Positions 1 through 5,329 are shown, numbered from the stretch's first letter. The stretch is 5,406 nt of DNA from an uncultured Eubacteriales bacterium (GCA_900546255.1 URCB01000094.1:1-5406); one strand, 5' to 3'. Program-made: numbers and translations. The notes: generated by a model from the sequence alone, not told the origin.

Positions 1-3
1 TTC

Positions 4-59
4 GAAAAAGCCCCGACCACCCGAAGGGTACGCAGTACCCCACCGCCCCCCGCCGGGGG
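4..59 (-). terminator. Possible terminator region for the scf operon
   Basis: Downstream of the last minus-strand gene there are two small hairpins: a 5-bp C/G stem (47-51 with 55-59, loop GCC on the plus strand) and a 6-bp stem GGGTAC/GTACCC (26-31 with 35-40, loop of three). A minus-strand T5 run lies at 4-8. The T run is 17 bases beyond the nearer hairpin and is not directly joined to its stem, so this is not a textbook terminator. The repeat at 9-35 overlaps it and contains a further tight ACCC-UUC-GGGU stem, which sits closer to the T run. Confidence 0.35.
9..35 (-). repeat. 27-bp repeat, left copy (inverted relative to right copy)
   Basis: The reverse complement of these 27 bases is identical to positions 5372-5398. 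Read on the minus strand it starts CTGCGTACCC and ends TCGGGGCT, followed by a short T run. Similarity continues upstream as a G-rich stretch (GGGGGGCGG on the minus strand, 51-43), with a few bases inserted compared with the right copy, so the repeat unit may be around 45 bases. It lies 36 bases downstream of the DUF218 stop codon, in the same orientation relative to transcription as the right copy is to the lipoprotein gene. This suggests a dispersed 3'-end element, though a terminal inverted repeat is possible. Confidence 0.8.
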
Positions 60-71
60 AGCCGCCCCTTC

Positions 72-776
72 TCACGTCAGCGGCTCCGGCTCCCCCAGAA
101 TGGTGGCCTCCGGCTGGAAGATGGCCCAGAAGAAATCCTTGTCCCGGGCCAGGACCTCCCGGAGTTCCCGGTAGAGCTGCCCAGGCCGGTCCTCCCCCTC
201 GGCGGCCACCCCCCAGGCCTCCAGGCCCAGGGCCTCGGCCAGGTACAGGGCCCGGGAGAGGTGGTAGTCCTGGGTGACGATCACCAGGGACTCCACCCCG
301 AAGATCTCCCTGGCCCGGTACAGGCTGTCGTAGGTGGACAGGCCCGCGTAGTCCAGGGTGATGGCCTCCGCCGGGGCCCCCAGGTCCTGGGCCACCCGGT
401 CCATGGTGGCCAGTTCGTTGTAGTCGGCGCTGCGGTTGTCCCCCGACAGCAGCAGTACGTCGGACCACCCGGCCCCATAGAGCTCCACCCCCCGGGCCAG
501 CCGGTCATAGAGCATGGGGGTGGGGGAGCCGTCGGCATACACCCCGCAGCCCAGCACCAGGATGCAGTCCACTCCTTCCGGGGGCGTGTCCCCGGTGGTC
601 AGCACCCGGTCCCGGGTGGATAGGACCACATACCCGCTGAGCCCCAGCACCCCCGCCAGGAGCAGGGCACAGCAAAGCGCCAGGACCGCCAGGCCCCGGC
701 GCAGCCGCCGCCTTTTGGGGGGAGGGGTGTCTATTGGTCCTTGTTCCGATGCTGGAAGAACAGCACCCCGGCGCAA
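72..776 (-). CDS. SanA/YdcF-like DUF218 membrane-anchored protein
   Basis: This belongs to the SanA/YdcF (DUF218) family, which includes the E. coli envelope-integrity protein SanA; the biochemical activity of the family is poorly defined. From the TTG start it would be 234 residues: a basic stretch (KRRRLRR), one membrane segment at about 28-53, then the DUF218 fold outside the membrane. Family motifs visible are ILVLGCG (72-78), LSGDN (110-114), YNE (119-121), LDYAG (141-145) and VTQDYHLSRA (167-176). These closely match the order seen in SanA proteins. The start is uncertain. The first in-frame ATG, at 908, would overlap two upstream small genes. TTG at 776 has no visible ribosome binding site. 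An ATA at 734-732 overlaps the TAG stop of the 25-residue gene and would give 220 residues starting just before the basic stretch. It is the last gene of the scf unit. The family call is firm; a link to ranthipeptide production is only positional. Confidence 0.82.
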   Translation of the reverse strand: MRRGAVLPASEQGPIDTPPPKRRRLRRGLAVLALCCALLLAGVLGLSGYVVLSTRDRVLTTGDTPPEGVDCILVLGCGVYADGSPTPMLYDRLARGVELYGAGWSDVLLLSGDNRSADYNELATMDRVAQDLGAPAEAITLDYAGLSTYDSLYRAREIFGVESLVIVTQDYHLSRALYLAEALGLEAWGVAAEGEDRPGQLYRELREVLARDKDFFWAIFQPEATILGEPEPLT

Positions 777-808
777 AACAGAATGCCGACGATGAGCCCG
801 ATGACCAT
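731..808 (-). CDS. 25-residue single-pass membrane microprotein
   Basis: This small open reading frame starts with ATG at 808 and stops at TAG (733-731). It is preceded by an excellent ribosome binding site, AAGGAGG, six bases before the ATG, which is stronger evidence than its length alone would give. The product begins MVIGLIVGILFCAGVLFF, one hydrophobic membrane-spanning stretch, and ends in a polar tail QHRNKDQ, so it should be a small membrane protein. It lies 41 bases downstream of the 67-residue gene and overlaps or abuts the possible ATA start of the DUF218 gene, so translation of the two may be coupled. I do not recognise a family. It could act as a membrane partner of the DUF218 protein, or serve mainly as a leader whose translation drives the next gene. 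Confidence 0.6.
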   Translation of the reverse strand: MVIGLIVGILFCAGVLFFQHRNKDQ

Positions 809-849
809 ACTGAGCCTCCTTGGTGGTGGGATGGGAAGGGGGGGCAGGA

Positions 850-1053
850 CTATTCTCCTTCCCCGTCCAGGTCCAGGTCTTCGTCCTCGTCGGGCTCGCC
901 CCGGACATAGGTCACCCGGACGGTGGAGGAGCTGAGCATGTCCACCCGGTACTCCTGCCAGCCTTTTTCGGCCTGCTTCCGGTTGCCCTCCTCCAGCATT
1001 TGGGTGACGTCCTCGGTGTCCAGGCCGGTGTAGGTCACTTTCTTCTGTTCCAT
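850..1053 (-). CDS. 67-residue acidic hypothetical protein downstream of scfB
   Basis: The ATG at 1053 has a strong ribosome binding site (AAAGGAGG, 1070-1063, nine bases away) that overlaps the TAA stop of scfB, so the two genes are tightly coupled. The 67-residue product has a strand-like start (KKVTYTG), a charged helix-like stretch at about 13-33, a strand-like segment (YRVDMLSSSTVRVTYVRG, 35-52) and a very acidic tail (nine of the last 13 residues are D or E). It has no cysteine, signal peptide or membrane segment, so it should be a soluble cytoplasmic protein and is not a second SCIFF-type precursor. I do not recognise the family. Its position directly behind the maturase suggests an accessory role, such as binding the peptide or enzyme, but this is inference. 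Confidence 0.75.
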   Translation of the reverse strand: MEQKKVTYTGLDTEDVTQMLEEGNRKQAEKGWQEYRVDMLSSSTVRVTYVRGEPDEDEDLDLDGEGE

Positions 1054-1068
1054 GGGAATTTGCCTCCT

Positions 1069-2451
1069 TTAGCGGGGCCGCCCGGCCTGGGCGGCCTTGA
1101 TAATGATGGCGCACTCGATGCGCTTCTTGAAGAGTTCGCAGCCATACTCATAGGTGCCGTTGATGTCGCCGCTGGCGTGGTAGGCGTTGGCGGCGCACCC
1201 TCCGGCGCAGTAGAGCCGGGCCCAGCAGTCCCGGCAGGCGGGGTTGGCCACCACGTTGCACCGGTGGAACTTCTCCCCCATGGTGGTGTTGGTGACCCCC
1301 TTCCACACGTCCCCCATGGAGTAGGCGGGGTCGTTGACAAACTGGTGGCAGGGGAAGAGCTCCCCCCAAGGGGTCACCGCCAGGTACTCCGTGCCGGAGC
1401 CGCAGCCGGACATCCGCTTGTGGAGGCAGGGCCCCCCCTCCAGGTCCAGCATGTAGTGGTAGAAGGTAAAGGGCCGGCCCTCTTCCTCCCGCTTGAGCAT
1501 CTCCTTGGCCAGGATCTCGTACTGCTCGAAGAGGACGGGCAGGTCCTCCTCCGTGAGGGCCCAGGGCTCGCCGGGGGGGCTCACCACGGGCTCCATGCTC
1601 AGTTCGGTGAAGCCCAGGTCGGCCATGTGGAAGATGTCGTTGGTAAAGTCGGTGTTTTCGTGGGTGAAGGTGCCCCGGATGTAATAGTCCCGGTCCCCCC
1701 GCTGCTGGACGAACCGCTGGAACTTGGGCACGATGAGGTCATAGCTGCCCTGGCCGGCGTAGTTCTTCCGCAGGCGGTCGTGGACCTCCTTCCGCCCGTC
1801 CAGGCTGAGGACTACGTTGTGCATCTCCCGGTTGCAGAATTCGGTGACCTCGTCGTCCAGCAGCACCCCGTTGGTGGTGAGGGTGAAGCGGAAGTGCTTG
1901 TGGTGGGCTGCCTCCTGGCTGCGGGCGTAGGCCACCAGGTCCTTGACCACCTGCCAGTTCATCAGGGGTTCCCCCCCGAAGAAGTCCACCTCCAGGTTCA
2001 CCCGGGAGCCGGAGTTCTGGATGAGGAAGTCCAGGGCCTGCTTGCCCACCTCGAAGGGCATCAGGGCCCGGTCCCCGTGGTACCGGCCCTGGGCGGCAAA
2101 GCAGTACTGGCAGTTGAGGTTGCAGGTGTGGGCCACGTGGAGGCACAGGGCCTTCAGGACGGGTTTGGTGTGCTGGAAGGCCTCCTGCTCCACGTCCTTC
2201 CACAGGTCTTGGGAGAAGAGCTTGCCGGCGGCTTTCAGGGCGTCGATGTCCTCCAGGCAGGCCAAGACCTCCCCCTGGTCCACGTCCGCCCGGTGGCCGT
2301 ACTTGGCCAGGATCTGGGCGACGATGGCCTCCCGGGGGGTGGTCTCGTAGAGGGCGATGATGTCATAGGCCACCTCGTCCACCAGGTGGACCGAGCCGCT
2401 GTACACGTCCAGGACGATGTTGTAGCCGTTGAGTTTGTATTGATGGATCAT
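1069..2451 (-). CDS. scfB: SCIFF peptide maturase, radical SAM/SPASM thioether-forming enzyme
   Basis: This 460-residue enzyme matches the SCIFF maturases (CteB and Tte1186 type), which use S-adenosylmethionine radical chemistry to join a cysteine sulfur to another residue of the ScfA peptide. Residues 1-90 form the expected precursor-binding region (RRE, PqqD-like), starting MIHQYKLNGYNIVLDVYSG. The radical SAM cluster motif is C110-x3-C114-x2-C117 (CNLNCQYC), followed by GGEP at 159-162. The C-terminal SPASM region supplies auxiliary cluster cysteines: C342, C350, C368, C406, C409, C415, C419 and C438, with CRDCWARLYCAGGC as the clearest block. All expected elements are present and the length is normal for the family. 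The start is fixed by family similarity, although its ribosome binding site is poor (AAGGGA 14 bases upstream). It sits 91 bases downstream of scfA, with a terminator between. The enzyme should be cytoplasmic and oxygen sensitive. Confidence 0.96.
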   Translation of the reverse strand: MIHQYKLNGYNIVLDVYSGSVHLVDEVAYDIIALYETTPREAIVAQILAKYGHRADVDQGEVLACLEDIDALKAAGKLFSQDLWKDVEQEAFQHTKPVLKALCLHVAHTCNLNCQYCFAAQGRYHGDRALMPFEVGKQALDFLIQNSGSRVNLEVDFFGGEPLMNWQVVKDLVAYARSQEAAHHKHFRFTLTTNGVLLDDEVTEFCNREMHNVVLSLDGRKEVHDRLRKNYAGQGSYDLIVPKFQRFVQQRGDRDYYIRGTFTHENTDFTNDIFHMADLGFTELSMEPVVSPPGEPWALTEEDLPVLFEQYEILAKEMLKREEEGRPFTFYHYMLDLEGGPCLHKRMSGCGSGTEYLAVTPWGELFPCHQFVNDPAYSMGDVWKGVTNTTMGEKFHRCNVVANPACRDCWARLYCAGGCAANAYHASGDINGTYEYGCELFKKRIECAIIIKAAQAGRPR

Positions 2452-2481
2452 AAGCGTCTGGTCGTTCCCTTCCGCCCCACG

Positions 2482-2518
2482 AAAAAAGTGCCGCTTGATC
2501 GGGCCCGATCAGGCGGCA
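2482..2518 (-). terminator. Intrinsic terminator between scfA and scfB
   Basis: On the minus strand a near-perfect hairpin is followed by TTTTTT (2487-2482). The outer stem is TGCCGC/GCGGCA (2518-2513 with 2494-2489). After one C/A mismatch comes the perfect palindrome TGATCGGGCCCGATCA (2511-2496). The stem and T run have the full form of a Rho-independent terminator. Because scfB has no other obvious promoter, it probably depends on read-through, so this element likely sets a high precursor-to-enzyme ratio. On the plus strand the mismatch becomes a T-G wobble, but no T run follows directly, so it should act mainly leftward. Confidence 0.9.
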
Positions 2519-2542
2519 GCTTTCTCCGTGTGGTCAGTTCTC

Positions 2543-2689
2543 TCAGCGGTTGCTGTTTTCGCACTGCTGGTTGGCAAGGCCGCAGGAGGTCTTGCAGGCA
2601 GACTGGCAGGAGGTCTGGCATTCGCCGCAGCCGCCGGTTTTCAGGCTCTTGGCCAGGTCCCGGGTCTCCAGGGTCTGGATTCTCTTCAT
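2543..2689 (-). CDS. scfA: SCIFF six-cysteine ranthipeptide precursor
   Basis: This 48-residue peptide is an unmistakable SCIFF (six cysteines in forty-five residues) precursor, substrate of the adjacent radical SAM maturase. Its first 20 residues form the leader (MKRIQTLETR..., ending SLKTGG). The core carries six cysteines, C21, C24, C28, C32, C36 and C43, in the signature block CGECQTSCQSACKTSC. The ATG at 2689 is chosen because AAAGGAG lies nine bases upstream; an in-frame ATG at 2737 lies in the leader transcript without such a site. The residue after C36 is Gly, whereas family members I recall have Thr here (SCTV), the residue that accepts the thioether from C32 in characterised examples. 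The mature product is a cross-linked peptide; ranthipeptides have been linked to cell signalling in clostridia. No leader peptidase is encoded in the window. Confidence 0.96.
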   Translation of the reverse strand: MKRIQTLETRDLAKSLKTGGCGECQTSCQSACKTSCGLANQQCENSNR

Positions 2690-2716
2690 GGGAAACCGCT
2701 CCTTTCTATCATGGCG

Positions 2717-2730
2717 CGCCCCGCAGGGCG
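2717..2730 (-). promoter_or_regulatory. Small hairpin in the scfA 5' leader
   Basis: The leader transcript between the scfA promoter and its ribosome binding site contains a perfect 5-bp stem, CGCCC/GGGCG with a four-base loop. It ends 11 bases upstream of the AAAGGAG site. It could stabilise the message or be incidental in GC-rich DNA. No T run follows, so it is not a terminator. Confidence 0.4.
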
Positions 2731-2751
2731 ACGGCATCGTAAATCAGACAC

Positions 2752-2780
2752 ATTATACTGTACTCGCCCGGGGATGTCAA
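2752..2780 (-). promoter_or_regulatory. Perfect consensus sigmaA promoter of the scf operon
   Basis: On the minus strand TTGACA (2780-2775) and TATAAT (2757-2752) are separated by exactly 17 bases, an exact match to the housekeeping sigma factor consensus. Transcription should start near 2745, giving a leader of about 55 bases before the scfA ATG. An exact consensus suggests strong, largely constitutive expression unless a repressor acts. Confidence 0.93.
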
Positions 2781-2813
2781 TGCCTGGGCCGGAGCCGGGG
2801 TGCGGGGGCGGCG

Positions 2814-2840
2814 AAAAAAATCCCAACTTTTTTCCCAAAA
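2814..2840 (+). promoter_or_regulatory. A/T-tract UP-like region upstream of the gntR promoter
   Basis: An A7 run (2814-2820), a T6 run (2828-2833) and an A4 run (2837-2840) lie just upstream of the gntR -35 box, within otherwise GC-rich DNA. The placement, about -65 to -40 relative to the expected start, fits a UP element contacted by RNA polymerase alpha subunits. The tracts may also bend the DNA between the two divergent promoters. Confidence 0.4.
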
Positions 2841-2844
2841 GGGC

Positions 2845-2872
2845 TTGACAAACGGGAGATTTATGTTATTGT
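2845..2872 (+). promoter_or_regulatory. gntR-ABC operon promoter with extended -10
   Basis: A perfect -35 box TTGACA (2845-2850) is followed after 16 bases by TATTGT (2867-2872), with the extended -10 dinucleotide TG at 2864-2865. Transcription should start close to 2879-2880, at the beginning of the GTACA repeat array, so a repressor bound there would block initiation. Confidence 0.78.
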
Positions 2873-2879
2873 ATTAAGC

Positions 2880-2905
2880 GTACAGTACAATAGTACAGAG
2901 GTACA
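2880..2905 (+). promoter_or_regulatory. GTACA repeat array, likely operator of the YtrA-type repressor
   Basis: GTACA occurs four times, at 2880, 2885, 2893 and 2901. The last three are spaced by exactly eight bases. Because GTAC is its own reverse complement, the array also reads as GTAC-N4-GTAC inverted repeats (2885-2896 and 2893-2904). It covers the expected transcription start of the gntR operon and ends about 45 bases before the gene, which is the standard place for an autoregulatory GntR/YtrA operator. That the adjacent GntR protein binds here is inference. Confidence 0.65.
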
Positions 2906-2949
2906 GTCCGGCAATCACAAACAGCAGTATCGTATCAGGAGGGATGGAT

Positions 2950-3333
2950 ATGCCTTGGCAATTCCGCAATGACCTCCCCATCTACACCCAGCTCATCGCC
3001 CAGATCCAGCAGAGGATCGTCAGCGGCGCCCTGCTGCCGGGGGAGCGCTTGCCCTCGGTCCGGGACCTGGCCGCAGAGGCGGGGGTGAACCCAAACACCA
3101 TGCAGCGCGCCATGATGGAGATGGAACGGGAGGAACTGGTCCACAGCCAGCGCACCGCCGGCCGCTTCGTCACCGAGGATGGGGAGCGGATCCGGCGCCT
3201 GCGGGAGTCCCTGGCCCGGGACCAGGTGAAAGACTTTTTAGAGGGGATGTTCCAGCTGGGCTTCCAGCTGGAGGAGATCCTCACCTTTGTGCAGACGGAA
3301 GGAGAGAAGCAACGTGAGCATTCTGGAGAGTAA
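2950..3333 (+). CDS. GntR family transcriptional repressor, YtrA subfamily
   Basis: This 127-residue regulator has a GntR winged helix-turn-helix at about residues 7-76, with the family pattern PIYTQLIAQI, GERLPSVRDLAAEAGVNPNTMQRAM (recognition region 34-55) and a wing ending GRFVTED. A short helical tail follows, typical of the small YtrA subfamily, in place of a large ligand-binding domain. The ATG at 2950 is chosen over 2944 because AGGAGGG (2937-2943) touches the first ATG but lies seven bases from the second. It is the first gene of the transporter operon and overlaps the ATPase gene by 20 bases. YtrA regulators usually repress their own ABC operon and release it under cell-envelope stress or peptide antibiotics. 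The likely operator is the GTACA array upstream. Confidence 0.93.
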   Translation: MPWQFRNDLPIYTQLIAQIQQRIVSGALLPGERLPSVRDLAAEAGVNPNTMQRAMMEMEREELVHSQRTAGRFVTEDGERIRRLRESLARDQVKDFLEGMFQLGFQLEEILTFVQTEGEKQREHSGE

Positions 3334-4009
3334 AGGCCTCGTCAAGCGCTTCGGCGCCACGACGGCCTTAGACGGGGTGACCTTTGCCATTGAGCCCGGC
3401 CGCATTGTGGGCCTCTTGGGCCCCAACGGCAGCGGCAAGACCACCCTGATCAAGCTGGCCAACGGCCTGCTGGTGCCCACCGCCGGGGAGATTTGGGTGG
3501 ACGGCCAGGCCCCGGGGAAGGAGTCCCACGCCGCGGTCTCCTACCTGCCCGAGCGGACCAGCCTGCCCCTGTGGATGACGGTGAAGGAGCTGCAAACCTT
3601 TTACCACGACTTCTACGCCGACTTCCAGGTGGAGCGCAGCGAGGAGATGCTGGACCGGCTGGAGATCTCCCCCAAGCAGCGGATGAAGCAGATGTCCAAG
3701 GGCACCCGGGAGAAGGTCCAGCTCATCCTCACCATGAGCCGCCAGGCCAAGCTTTACCTGCTGGATGAGCCCATCGGCGGGGTGGACCCGGCAGCCCGGG
3801 ACTATATCCTGGACACCATCATTCGAAACTACAACCCCGAGGCGGCGGTGGTGATCTCCACCCACCTCATCGCCGACATCGAGAAGGTGCTGGATGAGGT
3901 CATCTTCATCGACCGGGGGCAGATCCTCTTCCAGTCCTCGGTGGATTCCATCCGGGAGGAGAAGGGCATGAGCGTGGACGCGCTGTTCCGGGAGGTATAC
4001 AGATGTTAA
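3314..4009 (+). CDS. ABC transporter ATP-binding protein, YtrB/BcrA-like
   Basis: This 231-residue ATPase should power the permease encoded next. From the GTG start, visible motifs are Walker A GPNGSGKT (36-43), a Q-loop region SYLPERTSLP (76-85), the signature MSKGTREKV (127-135), Walker B LYLLDEP (147-153), the D-loop GGVDP (155-159) and the switch histidine in STHL (H184). The Q-loop position reads Glu (YLPE) and the signature is MSKGT in place of LSGGQ; both are common in this YtrB/BcrA-like branch, so the enzyme should be active. GTG at 3314 has GGAG nine bases upstream and gives the usual start VSILESKGLVKRFG; an upstream in-frame TTG at 3287 lacks such a site. The gene overlaps gntR by 20 bases and the permease by 7, which indicates coupled translation. 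The substrate cannot be told from sequence. Confidence 0.94.
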   Translation: MSILESKGLVKRFGATTALDGVTFAIEPGRIVGLLGPNGSGKTTLIKLANGLLVPTAGEIWVDGQAPGKESHAAVSYLPERTSLPLWMTVKELQTFYHDFYADFQVERSEEMLDRLEISPKQRMKQMSKGTREKVQLILTMSRQAKLYLLDEPIGGVDPAARDYILDTIIRNYNPEAAVVISTHLIADIEKVLDEVIFIDRGQILFQSSVDSIREEKGMSVDALFREVYRC

Positions 4010-4830
4010 GAAAGCTGATTAAGTATGAGTTCCGGGCCACGGCCCGGGTGATGCTCCCCCTGTACCTGGTGACCATCGTCCTGGCTCTGCTGACCCGGGG
4101 GGCTTCCCTGTGGCTGGAGCTGGCCACGGCAGACATGACTATGGGGGAGAGTATTCTGGGCTTCCTGGCCGGCCTGGTGGCGGTGGCCTTCGTCCTGGCC
4201 CTGCTGGCCACCTTCATTGTGGCGGTGGTGCTGGCGGTGTTCCGGTTCCGGAAGAACCTGCTCACCGACGAGGGGTATGTGATGTTCACCCTGCCGGTGT
4301 CCCCCCACAGCCTGGTGTGCTCCAAGCTCATCGTCTCCACGGTGTGGTTCCTGGGGGCGGTGGTCATCGACGTGGTGGCCCTGGTCTCCCTGGTGGCCGA
4401 CGTGGCCATGTTCCAGGAGATGGGCCGGATGTTCCGGGAGGTCTTTGACAACCTCACCGCCTACTACCTGGGCAACGGGGTGCTCTTCCTGGTGGAGCTG
4501 GTGATCCTCTTCCTGGTGGGCTGCGCCTACACCTGCCTGAGTTTCTACACCCCCCTGGCCATTGGCCACAGCTTTGCCCAGCACAAGATGCTGCTGTCGG
4601 TGGCCTTCTTCTTCGCCATCGAGGTGGTGGTGCAGATGATCTCCGGCATCGCCCTCATCGCGGGGCTGCCTGCCCTGGATAACCTGTTCTTCTGGGCCAA
4701 CACCAACCTCTCCCCGGCAGGGGCCATCCACGGGTTCATGTGGGGCTGCATCGGCTACACCGCCGTCTTTACCGTGGTCCTCTACTGCCTGACCATCCGG
4801 ATGCTCCACCGGCACCTGAATTTGGAGTAA
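4003..4830 (+). CDS. ABC transporter permease, six membrane segments
   Basis: This 275-residue membrane protein is the permease partner of the preceding ATPase. Hydrophobic segments lie at about 17-33, 52-80, 108-135, 157-180, 196-222 and 244-267, so six spans are likely. The cytoplasmic loop after the second span reads FRKNLLTDEGYVMFTLPVS (82-100), a motif I associate with permeases of GntR-linked ABC-2 type exporters in Firmicutes. The start ATG at 4003 has GGAGG seven bases upstream and overlaps the ATPase stop (ATGTTAA), typical of coupled subunits made in equal amounts. No large extracellular domain is present, so it is not a BceB-type permease. It probably forms a homodimer or pairs with a permease outside the window. 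The substrate is unknown. Confidence 0.9.
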   Translation: MLRKLIKYEFRATARVMLPLYLVTIVLALLTRGASLWLELATADMTMGESILGFLAGLVAVAFVLALLATFIVAVVLAVFRFRKNLLTDEGYVMFTLPVSPHSLVCSKLIVSTVWFLGAVVIDVVALVSLVADVAMFQEMGRMFREVFDNLTAYYLGNGVLFLVELVILFLVGCAYTCLSFYTPLAIGHSFAQHKMLLSVAFFFAIEVVVQMISGIALIAGLPALDNLFFWANTNLSPAGAIHGFMWGCIGYTAVFTVVLYCLTIRMLHRHLNLE

Positions 4831-4864
4831 GGCGTGGAATCGAAAGAAAGGCAGGGAAATGATC

Positions 4865-5323
4865 ATGCGAAAGTGTTTGGCGATTGGTCTCCTCTTCTGC
4901 GCCTTGTGCGCCCTGGCTGGGTGTTCCGATGAGGAAGTCGTAACCCAGTTCAACGAGGTGCTGCAGGCAGCCGGGGAGAAGGTTCTGACCAGCGAGGCAG
5001 ACCTGCAGGGAACCCGCACCTTCGGGGAGGACGGCTACGTGGGCACCTACCAAGCCCAGTACGACGGGTTCACCGGGGAAGAGACCGTGTTCGGCGGCAC
5101 CGCGCTGGAAAGGGACGCCGGAAACGAGGTGACCCTCTCCTGTACCCTGACCCTTGCGGAAGGGACGGCGCAGGTGCTGTTCCAGAGTGGGGACCATCCG
5201 CCGGAAGTGCTTTGCGACACAGCGGGATCCCATTCGGCGACCCTCTCCCTTCCCTCCGGCGGCAACTATATCATCGTGCAGGCAGAAAATGCGACAGGTT
5301 CCATCCAACTAACGGTGGAATAA
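4865..5323 (+). CDS. Small lipoprotein at the end of the YtrA-type ABC operon
   Basis: This 152-residue protein has a lipoprotein signal peptide: a basic start (MRK), a hydrophobic stretch, then the lipobox LAGC with the lipid-bearing cysteine at 20. It should be anchored on the outer face of the membrane. The mature part looks rich in beta strands, ending in alternating segments such as HSATLSLPSGGNYIIVQAENA and SIQLTVE, suggesting a sandwich-like domain. The ATG at 4865 is preferred over 4859 because AGGGA lies seven bases from it and only one base from the other. It starts 34 bases after the permease stop and ends just before the operon terminator, so it is probably an accessory of the transporter. 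I do not recognise a named family. A ligand-sensing or transporter-assisting role is inference. Confidence 0.85.
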   Translation: MRKCLAIGLLFCALCALAGCSDEEVVTQFNEVLQAAGEKVLTSEADLQGTRTFGEDGYVGTYQAQYDGFTGEETVFGGTALERDAGNEVTLSCTLTLAEGTAQVLFQSGDHPPEVLCDTAGSHSATLSLPSGGNYIIVQAENATGSIQLTVE

Positions 5324-5329
5324 AAAGTG

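Noticed and set aside
72..908. Starting the DUF218 gene at the ATG at 908
   Set aside because: It would overlap the 67-residue gene by 59 bases and the whole 25-residue gene, and the extra N-terminal residues look like an out-of-frame reading with no family similarity.
731..1114. A 127-residue minus-strand frame ending with the 25-residue membrane peptide
   Set aside because: Only its last 25 codons, from the ATG with AAGGAGG, look real. The rest is an out-of-frame reading of scfB and the 67-residue gene, rich in R, P and G.
2690..2737. N-terminal extension of scfA to the ATG at 2737
   Set aside because: The extension contains the scfA ribosome binding site and does not resemble SCIFF leaders; the start at 2689 matches the family.
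820..2742. A 640-residue plus-strand open frame opposite scfA, scfB and the 67-residue gene
   Set aside because: It is a long antisense frame caused by GC-rich codon use in scfB. Its translation is low-complexity and rich in V, G, L and H, with no recognisable domain, and it covers genes with strong family evidence.
2744..2949. Riboswitch or small RNA gene in the divergent intergenic region
   Set aside because: The scfA leader is only about 55 bases with one small hairpin, and the gntR leader of about 70 bases holds the GTACA array. I see no conserved riboswitch core or tRNA-like fold.
4006..5019. A 337-residue minus-strand open frame opposite the permease and lipoprotein genes
   Set aside because: The translation is dominated by H, Q, G and E repeats typical of an antisense shadow, with no domain and no ribosome binding site support.
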